The position numbers and the translations under genes were made by a program. Below the pieces are notes generated by a model. The model searched no databases and was not told the origin of the DNA. It saw only the letters and a list, made by a program, of their open reading frames with translations. From Verrucomicrobiaceae bacterium (GTDB lineage: Bacteria; Verrucomicrobiota; Verrucomicrobiae; Verrucomicrobiales; Akkermansiaceae), in contig CANBTO010000006.1 in the NCBI GenBank assembly GCA_947372405.1, forward strand, positions 1 to 29,723: a DNA stretch of 29,723 nucleotides. The letters are read 5' to 3'. Below, one piece after another: positions 14,820-24,196 of this stretch. Position 1 is the stretch's first letter; every line of letters starts with the position of its first letter.

Positions 14820-15731
14820 ATGAGTTCGCCCCGCCATGGCATCGAAGGGTTCTTGCCTTGCGGATATTCCGGCAAGTTGCGTTTGCAAACGGCCTGCGTG
14901 TTTTTGCTCTGGGTGGTCGGGGCGGGACCATCCATGGGGCATGGCGGTTATGACGAGGAAATCCGTCTCACCGACCGGCAGATCGCGGCCGAACCGGGAA
15001 ATGCGGGACACTGGTTTCATCGAGCTGAGTTGCACTACCTGCATGGCGACTGGATGCACGCGCTACTCGATCTTGATAAGACCCATCAGCTCGCTCCGGG
15101 AAAGTATCCGGTCGGGCTTGTCAGGGGCAAGGCCTTGATGGCTGGCGGCAAGCTGGGCATGGCGAGGTCCGCTCTGGATGAATATGTGCAGGCGAATCCG
15201 GACTCGCCGGATGGATTCGCGACAAGGGCCAGGGTGGAGATTGCGCTTGGAGATCACGGGCAGGCCGTCGCGGATTTTCGCAAGGCCCTGTCAACGACGC
15301 GGAATCCCGAGCCCGATCTTTTTGTGGAGGCTGCGGACGCATCGATCGCCGGTGGGTGTCCCGAAACCGCGCTGGAAGATCTGGAGAAGGGCGTCACATG
15401 TTTCGGCGAAATCCCGTCGCTGGTCTGCAGGATGATTGAATTGGAGGAATCTCTCGGACGTTTCGATGCCGCGCTTGCCAGGGTTTCCAGAATGGAGAAA
15501 TCCGTGCAGCGACCCGAGCCATGGATGGCCAGGCGGGCCAGCATCCTTGCAAAGGCCGACAGGATTTCCGAATCCGTCGCCGCATGGACCGGTCTTCGGG
15601 ATCACCTGCTGAGCCTGCCTGCCTCCCAACGGGGATCGCACGCCATGAGTATCCTGTTAGAACAATCGCGCGATGCGCTCCAGGCGTTGGGCGCGTCTAC
15701 CCGGCATTCCTCGTCTGCCGTCCGGCAATGA
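14820..15731 (+). CDS. Secreted TPR-repeat protein
   Basis: A protein of about 303 residues with an N-terminal export signal (hydrophobic core TACVFLLWVVGAGPSMG) followed by tandem tetratricopeptide-like helix pairs. Repeat-like units include AGHWFHRAELHYLHGDWMHALLDLD, then VGLVRGKALMAGGKLGMARSALDEYVQANP, then DGFATRARVEIALGDHGQAVADFRKAL (each read in parts). Such proteins act as scaffolds in the periplasm. ATG 14820 is chosen; a TTG at 14877 would give a more compact signal peptide and may be the true start. The stop overlaps the phosphatase start by 4 nt (ATGA), so the two products are probably made together, and the TPR protein may assist or present the phosphatase. Confidence 0.82.
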   Translation: MSSPRHGIEGFLPCGYSGKLRLQTACVFLLWVVGAGPSMGHGGYDEEIRLTDRQIAAEPGNAGHWFHRAELHYLHGDWMHALLDLDKTHQLAPGKYPVGLVRGKALMAGGKLGMARSALDEYVQANPDSPDGFATRARVEIALGDHGQAVADFRKALSTTRNPEPDLFVEAADASIAGGCPETALEDLEKGVTCFGEIPSLVCRMIELEESLGRFDAALARVSRMEKSVQRPEPWMARRASILAKADRISESVAAWTGLRDHLLSLPASQRGSHAMSILLEQSRDALQALGASTRHSSSAVRQ

Positions 15732-18343
15732 AACCCGATATCCATCATCCAATTCTGTCTCTCCTGCTGGGATTGGTGACATACGCCGGTGCCGTCAATT
15801 TCACCAGTCCATATCAGGAGAATTTCAACTCCATGGGAACATCCGGAACCTCTCCGCCGGCGGGCTGGTCCGTCTTCGGAGCCTTCACCGGTGGCAACGC
15901 CACCTGGTTGACTTCCATCCCGGGCAGCGGAGTTGTCGGCGGAACGGAAAACAATACGGTTGCTGCAACCACGCTGTTCACCGCAAGCAGCAATACCAGT
16001 GGGTACAACTTCGCGCTTTCATCATCGACCTCGGATCGTTGCCTCGGCACCTCGCCAACATCCGGCCCTGGCGTGGCCCTGCAGCTTTCGCTGACAAATG
16101 CCACCGGCACCAACATCACCTCGATCGATGTGGGTTACGACATCCGTCGTTTCACGGCTCCTGCCAACACCAACGAGCTTCCCGGTTACTGGCTTTTCTA
16201 CAGCCTCGATGGTGGTGCGACTTGGGCCAACGTCGCTTCCCTGAATCCCACAGTCGCCAATGTTCCGAATACCGTTGGCATTTCCACAATGCCGGTGAGC
16301 ACGATCAGCTTCGGCTCCGCATGGGCCAGAAACTCCACTCTGCTGTTCCGCTGGATGGACGATAATTCCAATCAATCATCGCCGGATCAGGTCATCGGAC
16401 TCGACAACATCACCATTGTTACGTCCGGCATCCAGGTTGAAAACCCACCGACCGTCTCGCTAACAGCCCCACTGGCTTCGGACTGGTTCGTCGCACCGGC
16501 CACCGTCAATCTGGCTGCCACTGCGAATGATACGGACGGAACCGTCACCAGGGTCGAGTTCTTCAATGGAGCGACGAAACTTGGAGAAGACACGACGCCG
16601 CCCTATACTTATGCCTGGAGCGGAGTGACGGGCGGGAACTACAACCTCACGGCCAAGGCGACGGACAACGGCTCCAATGTCACGGCTTCCGCCATTGTCG
16701 GCATCACCGTGAATCCGGATGCCGGATCGGGAACGCTTGTCCGAAACCCCTATCTGCAGCAAGCGGGGCCGACCACGATGACCCTCCGCTGGCGTAGCAG
16801 CCAGAGGGTGCCCGGAAGGGTGCGCTACGGCGTGTCGGCCGCTTCTCTAACAAATACGGCGGACGAAGCCTCCGCCACCACCGAGCACGAGGTCATGCTC
16901 ACAGGGCTCACACCCGATACGCCCTATTTCTACAGCGTGGGTTCCGCTGTCGATACGCTTGCCGGCGGAGATGCGAACCACAAGTTCAAGACGCCCCCAA
17001 CGGCCGGCACCATTCCCGTCACCCGCATCTGGGTGCTTGGAGACGCGGGGACCGGCACATCCAGCCAGACCAGCGTGCGTGACGCGTTCTACACATGGAC
17101 GGGTGCCGCCGATCCGAATTTCGTGCTGCAACTTGGCGACAATGCCTACAATACCGGTCTCGACAGCGAGTTCCAAACCAAGGTTTTCGACATCTACGGC
17201 AGCCTGATGCGCAGGGTTCCATTCTGGTCATGTCTGGGAAACCATGAAACCGCTCAAGCCACCTCCTATGTGGATACCTATCCCTACTTCAATATATATA
17301 CCTTTCCCAAAGCGGGCCAGTGCGGCGGTGTTCCCTCGGGCACCGAACACTATTATTCGTTCGATTACGGAAACATCCACGTCATCAGCCTGGACTCGAT
17401 GACCGCGGACCGGTCAACGGGCGGGGCCATGGCCACCTGGCTGACCAACGATCTCGCCTCGACCACCAGCACTTGGATCATCTGCATTTTCCATCATCCG
17501 CCTTACACCAAGGGCTCGCACAATTCGGATACCGAAAGCCAGTTGATCGAGATGCGGGCCAACATCCTGCCGATCCTCGAAGCGGGCGGAGTCGACCTTG
17601 TCCTATGCGGACACAGCCACAGCTATGAGCGCAGCTATCTGCTGGATGGACATTATGGCCTCTCCAACACCATGACTGATGCCATGAAGAAGGATGCAGG
17701 AAGCGGCTGCCCTGCGGAAACCGGCGCCTACATCAAGCCGCTCACCGGGCCGCGCGACCACTTTGGCGCGGTCTATGCCGTGGCCGGCTCATCCGGCCAG
17801 ATCAGCGGAGGCTCGCTGAACCACCCCGCTCATTTCATCAGTCTCAACAACCTCGGCTCGCTGGTGCTGGATGTGAACGGCTCCCGCCTCGACGCCACAT
17901 TCCTCCGCGAGAACGGCAGCACTCCGGACACCTTCACCATGATCAAACAAGGAGCTGCGGATTCCGACAAGGATGGCATCCCCGATGAGTATGAAATCGC
18001 GAACAACCTCAACCGCTTCGATGCGGGAGACGCCTTGTTGGACCCGGATCACGACGGCGTCACCAATCGCGACGAATATCTTCTCGGCTTGCACGCCAAC
18101 GCACCCGACCGCTACCAGTGGTTCACCACGCGCAATCCACAGACAGGTCAAGTCGAAGTGACGTATCCAACCCGGGCCGGCCGGATCTATCAGGTGGACC
18201 GGAGCCCCAATCTCCTGGACTGGGAGCATGGTTCGGCGGAAGTTTCCGGTGATGGCACTGCGAAAACATGGACCGATCCTGAAAGCGTTCCCATGACCAA
18301 CGGAAAACGGTTTTACCGCGTCCGGGTGACGGGCATGCCATAG
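15728..18343 (+). CDS. Secreted modular purple acid phosphatase
   Basis: An 871-residue exported metallophosphoesterase. Order: signal peptide (1-22), a beta-rich N-terminal region (about 25-235), an Ig-like domain (about 240-330, PPTVSLTAP to GITVNP), a fibronectin-III/PAP N-terminal domain (about 335-423), then the purple acid phosphatase domain with all metal motifs: GDAG at 438-441, GDNAY at 470-474, GNHE at 504-507, HHPP from 589, GHSHSYER at 628-635. The tail has two thrombospondin-3-like calcium repeats (DSDKDGIPD near 745, DPDHDGVTN near 772) and a C-terminal beta domain (YQVDRSPNLLDWE) of a kind often seen at the ends of verrucomicrobial secreted proteins. It hydrolyses phosphate esters outside the cytoplasm. 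The substrate is unknown. Confidence 0.92.
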   Translation: MKPDIHHPILSLLLGLVTYAGAVNFTSPYQENFNSMGTSGTSPPAGWSVFGAFTGGNATWLTSIPGSGVVGGTENNTVAATTLFTASSNTSGYNFALSSSTSDRCLGTSPTSGPGVALQLSLTNATGTNITSIDVGYDIRRFTAPANTNELPGYWLFYSLDGGATWANVASLNPTVANVPNTVGISTMPVSTISFGSAWARNSTLLFRWMDDNSNQSSPDQVIGLDNITIVTSGIQVENPPTVSLTAPLASDWFVAPATVNLAATANDTDGTVTRVEFFNGATKLGEDTTPPYTYAWSGVTGGNYNLTAKATDNGSNVTASAIVGITVNPDAGSGTLVRNPYLQQAGPTTMTLRWRSSQRVPGRVRYGVSAASLTNTADEASATTEHEVMLTGLTPDTPYFYSVGSAVDTLAGGDANHKFKTPPTAGTIPVTRIWVLGDAGTGTSSQTSVRDAFYTWTGAADPNFVLQLGDNAYNTGLDSEFQTKVFDIYGSLMRRVPFWSCLGNHETAQATSYVDTYPYFNIYTFPKAGQCGGVPSGTEHYYSFDYGNIHVISLDSMTADRSTGGAMATWLTNDLASTTSTWIICIFHHPPYTKGSHNSDTESQLIEMRANILPILEAGGVDLVLCGHSHSYERSYLLDGHYGLSNTMTDAMKKDAGSGCPAETGAYIKPLTGPRDHFGAVYAVAGSSGQISGGSLNHPAHFISLNNLGSLVLDVNGSRLDATFLRENGSTPDTFTMIKQGAADSDKDGIPDEYEIANNLNRFDAGDALLDPDHDGVTNRDEYLLGLHANAPDRYQWFTTRNPQTGQVEVTYPTRAGRIYQVDRSPNLLDWEHGSAEVSGDGTAKTWTDPESVPMTNGKRFYRVRVTGMP

Positions 18344-18373
18344 CACCCACCTCCGCGCCTGGATTGACAGAAC

Positions 18374-19753
18374 TCATTTATAGTCCAGTCCGCACAAGCT
18401 GCGCGCGACCGACACCTGCCATTCGCCCAGCGCCTTTTCCATCGCCTTCAACCGGTCCGGCATCTCGGCGGTTAGATCCTTCTTTTCAAGAGGATCGTCC
18501 TTCAGGTTGTAAAGCTTCCCGTCGAGCAACTTGAAATCGTTGTCGATCCATACACCTTTGGTGCCGGGGTAGGATGCGGGTGGATCGAAATGACTCTCCG
18601 CAATGAAATTCCGGACGGTTCCGGAAGCCGTGGCACCATGCAACCATCGGTCGTCTTTCTTCGCGCTGCCTGCCTTCACGATGCCGAAGCCCATGGGCTT
18701 GGGACGTGAGGTCCATTTACCATCGATCAACGGCAGCAGACTGATTCCATCCAACGGTCGGTCGTTCGCCACTTGGTCCGCGCCAATGATTTCTCGGACG
18801 GTTGGGAACAGGTCGATCGATCCGCAGGGAATGGATGTGCGGCGTGGTTTGGGAATACGCGCCGGCCATTCGATGATGCCGGGCACCCGGATGCCGCCCT
18901 CGTTGAATGACATTTTCTTGCCTGTCAGGTTTCCCGCGGAGCCTTCACCCGTCGCGCCGTTGTCGCTGGTGAACAACAGGAACGTGTTCTTTTCGATGGC
19001 CAGTTTTCGGAGTTCCGAGCGGATGGTTCCCATCGCGCGGTCGATGCCCGAGATCTCGCCATAATACGCCTTTGTCTTGCCTGTGGCATCGGGATAAAGC
19101 GCCGCGTCCGCCGCACTGGCGACGTAGGGTGCATGTGGCGAGGGAAACCAGACCACGATCAGGAACGGTCGCTCTTTGGCATGGCATTCGCGCATGAACC
19201 TGACGGTCTCGGTGGCCAGGATGTCGGATGATTCGCCCTGCACCGTCTGCGGAGGCTCGCCGTTGCGGCTGAGTTTGGGGTTCAGGTCGAAAAAGTTGTC
19301 ATGCGCCAGTGAGTCGTCGAAGCCTTGAGCGGCGGGTGAGAGCGGATGGTCCTTGAGCACCGGGCCCAGATGCCACTTGCCGTAATGGGCGGTGGCGTAT
19401 CCCGCCGTGCGTGCCAGTTCGCCCAGAGTGATTTCCTCGCCCCGCAGAATGTAGCCGTAACTGTAGCTCCCGTAGCGTGATGGGGCGCGTCCCGTCATGA
19501 AGCCGCCGCGGGAAGGAGAGCATACGGGCGCTGGCGCATAAAACCGGTCGAACCGAAGGCCCGTGGCGGCCATCTCGTCCATCACCGGAGTCTTGAGATG
19601 CGGATGTCCGAGATAGCCTGCATCCCCCCAACCCTGATCATCGGTCATGCAAAGAACGAAATTCGTCATTGTTCCAGCCTTCGCGCCACAAATCGCTAAC
19701 AGGAGAAGAAGACAGGCCGGGATGGTTCTGAAAATATATCTATGGGTGATCAT
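18374..19753 (-). CDS. Secreted type I sulfatase
   Basis: A 459-residue arylsulfatase-family enzyme. A signal peptide ends near residue 27 (AICGAKAG). The formylglycine motif CSPSR is at 78-82, so Cys78 should be converted to formylglycine by an FGE-type or anaerobic maturase (not in this window). Metal ligands TDDQ (37-40) and SDN (263-265), GKWHLG (125-130) and SPHAPY (205-210) are present. It likely removes sulfate from a glycan in the periplasm or outside. A good Shine-Dalgarno (GAAAGGAAAA) stands before ATG 19753, unusual for this window. It converges on the phosphatase with a 30-bp gap. The length fits family S1 members. Confidence 0.94.
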   Translation of the reverse strand: MITHRYIFRTIPACLLLLLAICGAKAGTMTNFVLCMTDDQGWGDAGYLGHPHLKTPVMDEMAATGLRFDRFYAPAPVCSPSRGGFMTGRAPSRYGSYSYGYILRGEEITLGELARTAGYATAHYGKWHLGPVLKDHPLSPAAQGFDDSLAHDNFFDLNPKLSRNGEPPQTVQGESSDILATETVRFMRECHAKERPFLIVVWFPSPHAPYVASAADAALYPDATGKTKAYYGEISGIDRAMGTIRSELRKLAIEKNTFLLFTSDNGATGEGSAGNLTGKKMSFNEGGIRVPGIIEWPARIPKPRRTSIPCGSIDLFPTVREIIGADQVANDRPLDGISLLPLIDGKWTSRPKPMGFGIVKAGSAKKDDRWLHGATASGTVRNFIAESHFDPPASYPGTKGVWIDNDFKLLDGKLYNLKDDPLEKKDLTAEMPDRLKAMEKALGEWQVSVARSLCGLDYK

Positions 19754-19859
19754 GTTTATTTTCCTTTCTCAGGAAATCCCAGCGCGGCCGTCGCATCAAC
19801 GAAGGGGAACTGTTTCGAAACCATCCTCATTCCGGACATCGACTCGAGCAGGGATCCTT

Positions 19860-20269
19860 CTACGGCTGCGGCTTCCTGGTTTTCTCAAGAAATTTGACGG
19901 CTTGTTCCGCGAGTTTGGAATCAACAATAGTGTCCGAACGAAGCCAGTAGCGCCCGCCATCCTTGTATTTGAGCACGGCAAGTCCCTCTTGGTTCTCCTC
20001 GGCGTCGTAATAGGCGATTTTCGGTCGCCACTGCACTGGGACCAATTCCCCCACCTCAACACCTTTGATGGCCTTGGTGACTTTGAGGTCCGCGTGGCAC
20101 CAGTCGCCTTCAAGTTTCTTCAGATTGAGGAGGACACCCACGAACACTTTGTCAGTCTCTTGCACCCGCGTTTCCAAAGGGGCGTCGGGCATGCGGATGG
20201 TCGCCCATGATGGGACCACACACCACATGCAACGAACAGCGGCCGCGACCGACAATTTTTTTTGTTCAT
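19860..20269 (-). CDS. Small exported protein; signal peptide out of frame by one A in an A8 run
   Basis: The conserved-looking part is a domain of about 110 residues (ETDKVFVGVLLNLKKLEGDW, then DLKVTKAIKGVEVGELVPVQW, then YKDGGRYWLRSDTIVDSKLAEQAVKFL). It resembles exported proteins built on a 'xxVFVGxVxxVxxxxxxxxFxVxxxxKG' beta motif. No family is firmly recognised. A natural start, ATG 20269, reads MNKK and then hits A8 (20256-20263 on the complement). With eight A the frame is wrong; with nine A it reads MNKKKLSVAAAVRCMWCVV, a good signal peptide joined in frame to the domain. In the frame as given, the first start near the domain is TTG 20255, without a ribosome site. Slippage, phase variation or a sequence error could explain it. 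The frame is also open to 20699, but that part is not protein-like. Confidence 0.6.
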
Positions 20270-20678
20270 GGCGGAACCCACAAGTGGAATGTTTGCGCAC
20301 GGGCACGGAATTTCCGGTTTCATGTTTCTTTCGGGGAGATGTGGGACGAGCATGACTCCGACCAAAGCGAGGGTTTGCGGAGCCCGGGTCATTGTCAATC
20401 GACTTTGCCGCGGAATTCGCGGTCGTCACGCAGCCGGTGAACGAATCAATCCGCCTGAACCTAGGATGCCATGAGTTCTTAGCCCCTTGCCACGAAAGCG
20501 CGGCAATAGATCCGGAATCGGCGTGTCCCGGGGCGGACTTCGTTGCGTGTGCCGCACAGAGATTCAGAGTGGTTCCGATCCAGCCATTGGCTTGGCCCGG
20601 GCTTCGTGAAAATAGCGAAGGAAATCCCATCTTCGGCACGTAACATGCCGGATCGCATCCCGCCATCCTCCATCTCTC
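20270..20678. other. Gene-free divergent region of about 410 bp
   Basis: Between the small exported protein (minus) and the SASA esterase (plus). Several frames stay open by chance, as expected in GC-rich DNA, but none has a convincing start, codon pattern or family motif. A minor hairpin CCGCG-gaatt-CGCGG lies within the segment. It may hold both promoters and perhaps a decayed gene or dispersed repeat. I see no supported coding sequence. Confidence 0.4.
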
Positions 20679-21659
20679 ATGAAATTCAAATTGATCCACC
20701 GTTGGTTCCTCTGCGCTCTGGCGCTCGCGGCCGGCCCGCTATCCGCCGGCCCGTTGAAGGTATTCATCCTGGCCGGACAATCCAACATGGAAGGGCAGGC
20801 GGTGACGGATCTCGCAGGGAAGGATTACAACGAGGGCAAGGGCACTCTCGCAGCGCTGTTGAAGGATCCCGCGAAGGGCCCGACGTTCCGCCACCTGGTG
20901 ACGGCGGACGGAAAATGGACCGTGCGGGATGACGTGTGGATCCGCTATCAGCGGGAAAACGGTCCCCTGCTCGCCGGGCCGCTGACCTGTGGGTTTTCGG
21001 TTTACGGGGATTCGCATCATTTCGGGGCGGAGCTTCAGTTCGGTCATGTGGTGGGGGATGCTCTAACCGATCCGGTGCTGCTCATCAAAACGGCCTGGGG
21101 AGGAAAGAGCCTCGGTATCGATTTCCGGCCGCCAAGTGCGGGAGGAAACGTGGGACCTTACTACACCCTGATGATCTCGCAGATCCGCGAGGCGCTCGCG
21201 AATTTGAAGACCGATTTCCCAGCATTGGCAGGCAAGGATCCAGAGCTGGCGGGCTTCGTCTGGTGGCATGGCTGGAATGACTTCTGCGATCCCAAGCTCG
21301 TTCCCGAGTATGAATCCAATCTGGCAGATCTTATCCGCGACATCCGCAAGGATCTCAAATCGCCGAAGCTGCCGGTGGTGATCGGCGAACTGACCGGCCC
21401 GTGGCCTGACGGTGATCCATCGTTGCCAGCTGCTGCCGCCGCGGTCCGCAAGGCACAACAGACCGTGGCGGAGAGCCCGGAGTTCAAGGACACGGTGCGC
21501 TTCGTGCCAACCCGCGATTTTGTCCGCAAGGCGCAGGACTCGCCGAATCCCAGCCACGGGCATCATGAGTTCGGCAACGCCGAAACCTATTTCCTCGTCG
21601 GCGACGCGCTGGCGAAGAGCATTTTGAAACTCCAATCCACCCCAACAGCCAAGCCATGA
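20679..21659 (+). CDS. Secreted SASA-type (sialate O-acetylesterase-like) carbohydrate esterase
   Basis: A 326-residue SGNH-fold hydrolase of the SASA group (sialate O-acetylesterase / CE6-like). A signal peptide covers residues 1-23 (FLCALALAAGPLSAG). The catalytic block I motif GQSNMEGQ is at 33-40 with Ser35, the WWHGWND block follows in the middle, and the late GHHEFGNAETYFLVG carries the probable catalytic His. It likely removes O-acetyl groups from a polysaccharide (xylan or sialic-acid-type substrates are known in the family; which one applies here is not visible). Its stop overlaps the next ATG by 4 nt (ATGA), so it is co-translated with the large PDZ/HEAT protein. Confidence 0.9.
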   Translation: MKFKLIHRWFLCALALAAGPLSAGPLKVFILAGQSNMEGQAVTDLAGKDYNEGKGTLAALLKDPAKGPTFRHLVTADGKWTVRDDVWIRYQRENGPLLAGPLTCGFSVYGDSHHFGAELQFGHVVGDALTDPVLLIKTAWGGKSLGIDFRPPSAGGNVGPYYTLMISQIREALANLKTDFPALAGKDPELAGFVWWHGWNDFCDPKLVPEYESNLADLIRDIRKDLKSPKLPVVIGELTGPWPDGDPSLPAAAAAVRKAQQTVAESPEFKDTVRFVPTRDFVRKAQDSPNPSHGHHEFGNAETYFLVGDALAKSILKLQSTPTAKP

Positions 21660-24136
21660 AGTTCCATTCTGTTAGCGTTCTCGCAATCGCGGTTTTCGCG
21701 GTTGCGAATTCCAATCTTCCCGCCGCCCCGGTTCCGACCACCCCGCCTGACCTGACCAAGGATCTGAGCACCGTGGATCGGAAGGGAACCTACAATCTGG
21801 GTGCCACCGGACTGCGTGGCTGGATTTACACCCATCCATCGACCTACCTCGACAGCCTGCAGGGGCGGACCACCGCTGCCAGCCGGCAGATCCTGGTCAC
21901 CCATGTCGGGCTGAAGTCGCCGGCGGACGGGTTGGTGAAAGTGGATGATGTGCTTGTTGGCGTCGATGGAAAGCCGTTCAGCGATGACGCCCGCAAGAGC
22001 ATCGCCCTCGCGATCCAGAATGCGGAGAAGGAATCCGCAGATGGAAAACTCCAGCTCTCGATTGTTAGAGCCGGCGAGCCCAAGGAAGTGACGATCCAAC
22101 TTGCGGTGATGGGAACATACAGCGCGACCGCTCCGTGGGATTGTCCGAAATCGAAGCGCATCTTCGAGCAGGCCTGCAAGGCGCTGGATAAGGAACCGCT
22201 GAAGGAGGATTGGTCGGGAGCCATCAACGGACTTGCGCTGCTTTCCACCGGCAATGCGGAATACCTGCCGAAAGTGCGGGAGTTCGCCCACAAGCTCGCG
22301 CCCGCCACGCTGGACCTGAGCAAGAAAACCAACGGTGCCACATGGGATCTGGGTTATCGCAACATCTTCCTTAGCGAGTATTTCCTGCTCACCGGTGACA
22401 AGGAGGTGTTGCACGCCATCCGCGAATACACGCTCTCGCTGGCGCGCGGCCAAAGCATGTACGGCACCTTCGGTCACGGTTTCTCCGCACTCCGGAGCGA
22501 CGGCGGATTGCACGGATCGATTCCTCCTTACGGTCCCGTCAACATGACCGGCCTGCCATCCAACCTTGCGATCGTTCTCGGGAAAAAGTGCGGAGTGAAT
22601 GATCCGGAAGTCGATCACGCCATCGAGCGCGCCGCGGGATTCTTCGGTTACTACACCGACAAAGGGGCCATTCCCTATGGCGAACACGCGCCATGGCCCT
22701 ATCACGAAAACAATGGCAAGAACTCGATCACGGCGGTGATGTTTGCCGCCATGGGAAACAAGACGGACAACGCTAAATTCTTCGCGCAGATGGCCACCGC
22801 CGGCTATTGCAGCCGCGAGTGCGGCCACACCGGCCAGGGCTTCAGCTACCTGTGGAGCGCGCTGGGGGCCAACGTGGGCGGGCCCGACGCGGCGGCCGCG
22901 TTTTTCAGGAAAGCTTCATGGCATCTCGATCTCGTCCGGCGCTGCGACGGTTCGTTCACCTACGATGGCGGCGAACAATACGGTCCGGGAAAAACCGACG
23001 ACGACACCTACTATGGCAAAAACAGTTATGACGGACTGAGTCCGAACGCGACTTATGTGCTCACCTACTCGCTGCCCTTGAAAAAACTCGTCATCACCGG
23101 CCGTGAGCTCGATTCGAAAGCCTGGTTGAACCGGGATGAAGTGGCTGCGGCGATCGCGGCGGGACGTTTCGATCTCGACCGCAAAAATATGTCCGCCCCC
23201 GAGCTGATCGAAGCATTCGGCGCCTGGTCGCCGATCGTCCGGGGCTGGGCGGCACAGGAACTTGCCACGCGGCCGGAGAGCAAGGCGATGGTGCCCGATC
23301 TCATCTCGCTCGCCGGAGGAAACGATGTGCACGCCATCCAGGGCGCATGTGAGACTCTTGGATTGATCAAAGCGCCGGAAGCCCTGCCGGTGCTGGTCAA
23401 ACAACTTTCCCATCCACAGCGCTGGGTGCGCTACAAGGCCGCCGAAGCCATCAAGGGCATGGGTGCGGCTGCCAAGCCTGTTCTCGATGATCTGCTCAAG
23501 GCGCTGGTCACGACCGCCGAACCGATGTCGCCCATCAACTGGGCGGATCCGGTCCAGCTAGCCCATGGCCAGCTTGCGGGTGCGGTGTTTTCCGGACCGT
23601 TGAAGGAATTCCTGAAGGATGCGGATCCGCATTTGCTCTATCCTGCGGTGCGGGCGGTTTCCCTCAATCCGGACGGTATGGCGCGCGCCTCGCTGAAGGA
23701 GTTCTTCGATCGCCGGGTGAGCGCTGATGATGTCGTTGCCATGGCTCCGGACATTCTGGCGGCTTTGAAGAATCCATGCCCGGCCGACACCATGTTCGGC
23801 AATGAAATCCGCATGGGTGCCTTCAAGGCTCTAACCAAATACCGGTTTCAGGAAGGCATCGAAGCGGGCGTCCAGTTTGCCAAGACCCAGGGCGGACACG
23901 GCAGTGAAAACCGCACGGGTGAGATCATGAAGGAGATCATCCCTTACGGCGCCGCTGCCAAGCCTGTCATTCCCGCGCTTCAGGAGCTGATCGCGATGTT
24001 CAATGAAGAAGTGGCACAGCAGAAGTATCCGGGTGGTGCGCTCAACCATCGGCGGGTCGGCGCGGTCGAGGACGCCATCAAGGCGATCCAGGAGGCCACT
24101 ACCCAGCCGGAGATGAAACGGATTCCGGGGAAGTGA
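21656..24136 (+). CDS. Secreted PDZ and HEAT-repeat protein (DUF6288-like)
   Basis: An 826-residue exported protein. A signal peptide lies at 1-23 (LAIAVFAVANSNLPAAP). Residues about 78-150 are a PDZ domain (VGLKSPADGLVKVDDVLVGV, LQLSIVRAGEPKEVTIQL). Residues about 165-500 are an all-helical region with many conserved-looking Gly, Trp and His residues (TWDLGYRNIFLSEYFLLTGD, YGTFGHGFSALRSDGGLHGS, CGHTGQGFSYLW), reminiscent of an alpha/alpha toroid and, from memory, of DUF6288. Residues about 520-820 are HEAT-type repeats (HPQRWVRYKAAEAIKGMGAA). No catalytic function is established. Coupling to the SASA esterase suggests work on the same substrate. It converges on a minus-strand HEAT gene with a 60-bp gap. 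Confidence 0.85.
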   Translation: MKFHSVSVLAIAVFAVANSNLPAAPVPTTPPDLTKDLSTVDRKGTYNLGATGLRGWIYTHPSTYLDSLQGRTTAASRQILVTHVGLKSPADGLVKVDDVLVGVDGKPFSDDARKSIALAIQNAEKESADGKLQLSIVRAGEPKEVTIQLAVMGTYSATAPWDCPKSKRIFEQACKALDKEPLKEDWSGAINGLALLSTGNAEYLPKVREFAHKLAPATLDLSKKTNGATWDLGYRNIFLSEYFLLTGDKEVLHAIREYTLSLARGQSMYGTFGHGFSALRSDGGLHGSIPPYGPVNMTGLPSNLAIVLGKKCGVNDPEVDHAIERAAGFFGYYTDKGAIPYGEHAPWPYHENNGKNSITAVMFAAMGNKTDNAKFFAQMATAGYCSRECGHTGQGFSYLWSALGANVGGPDAAAAFFRKASWHLDLVRRCDGSFTYDGGEQYGPGKTDDDTYYGKNSYDGLSPNATYVLTYSLPLKKLVITGRELDSKAWLNRDEVAAAIAAGRFDLDRKNMSAPELIEAFGAWSPIVRGWAAQELATRPESKAMVPDLISLAGGNDVHAIQGACETLGLIKAPEALPVLVKQLSHPQRWVRYKAAEAIKGMGAAAKPVLDDLLKALVTTAEPMSPINWADPVQLAHGQLAGAVFSGPLKEFLKDADPHLLYPAVRAVSLNPDGMARASLKEFFDRRVSADDVVAMAPDILAALKNPCPADTMFGNEIRMGAFKALTKYRFQEGIEAGVQFAKTQGGHGSENRTGEIMKEIIPYGAAAKPVIPALQELIAMFNEEVAQQKYPGGALNHRRVGAVEDAIKAIQEATTQPEMKRIPGK

Positions 24137-24196
24137 CACAACTTATCGCGCAAGCTGGAATGCGGATTCGGAACCGGTTGCCAATGGCGAGCCCGC

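Noticed and set aside
14644..14830. A SAM-type riboswitch upstream of metY.
   Set aside because: None of the conserved SAM-I, SAM-II or SAH core motifs that I know could be found.
14644..14931. Upstream extension of the metY frame by 96 codons.
   Set aside because: The extra residues are arginine- and proline-rich, overlap the divergent TPR gene and are not part of the PLP enzyme family.
15521..15727. Upstream extension of the phosphatase frame.
   Set aside because: It overlaps the TPR gene and would bury the clear signal peptide at 15728.
20270..20699. Extension of the small exported protein to a 279-residue product.
   Set aside because: The added part has no start signal, unusual composition and would place the hydrophobic signal inside the protein.
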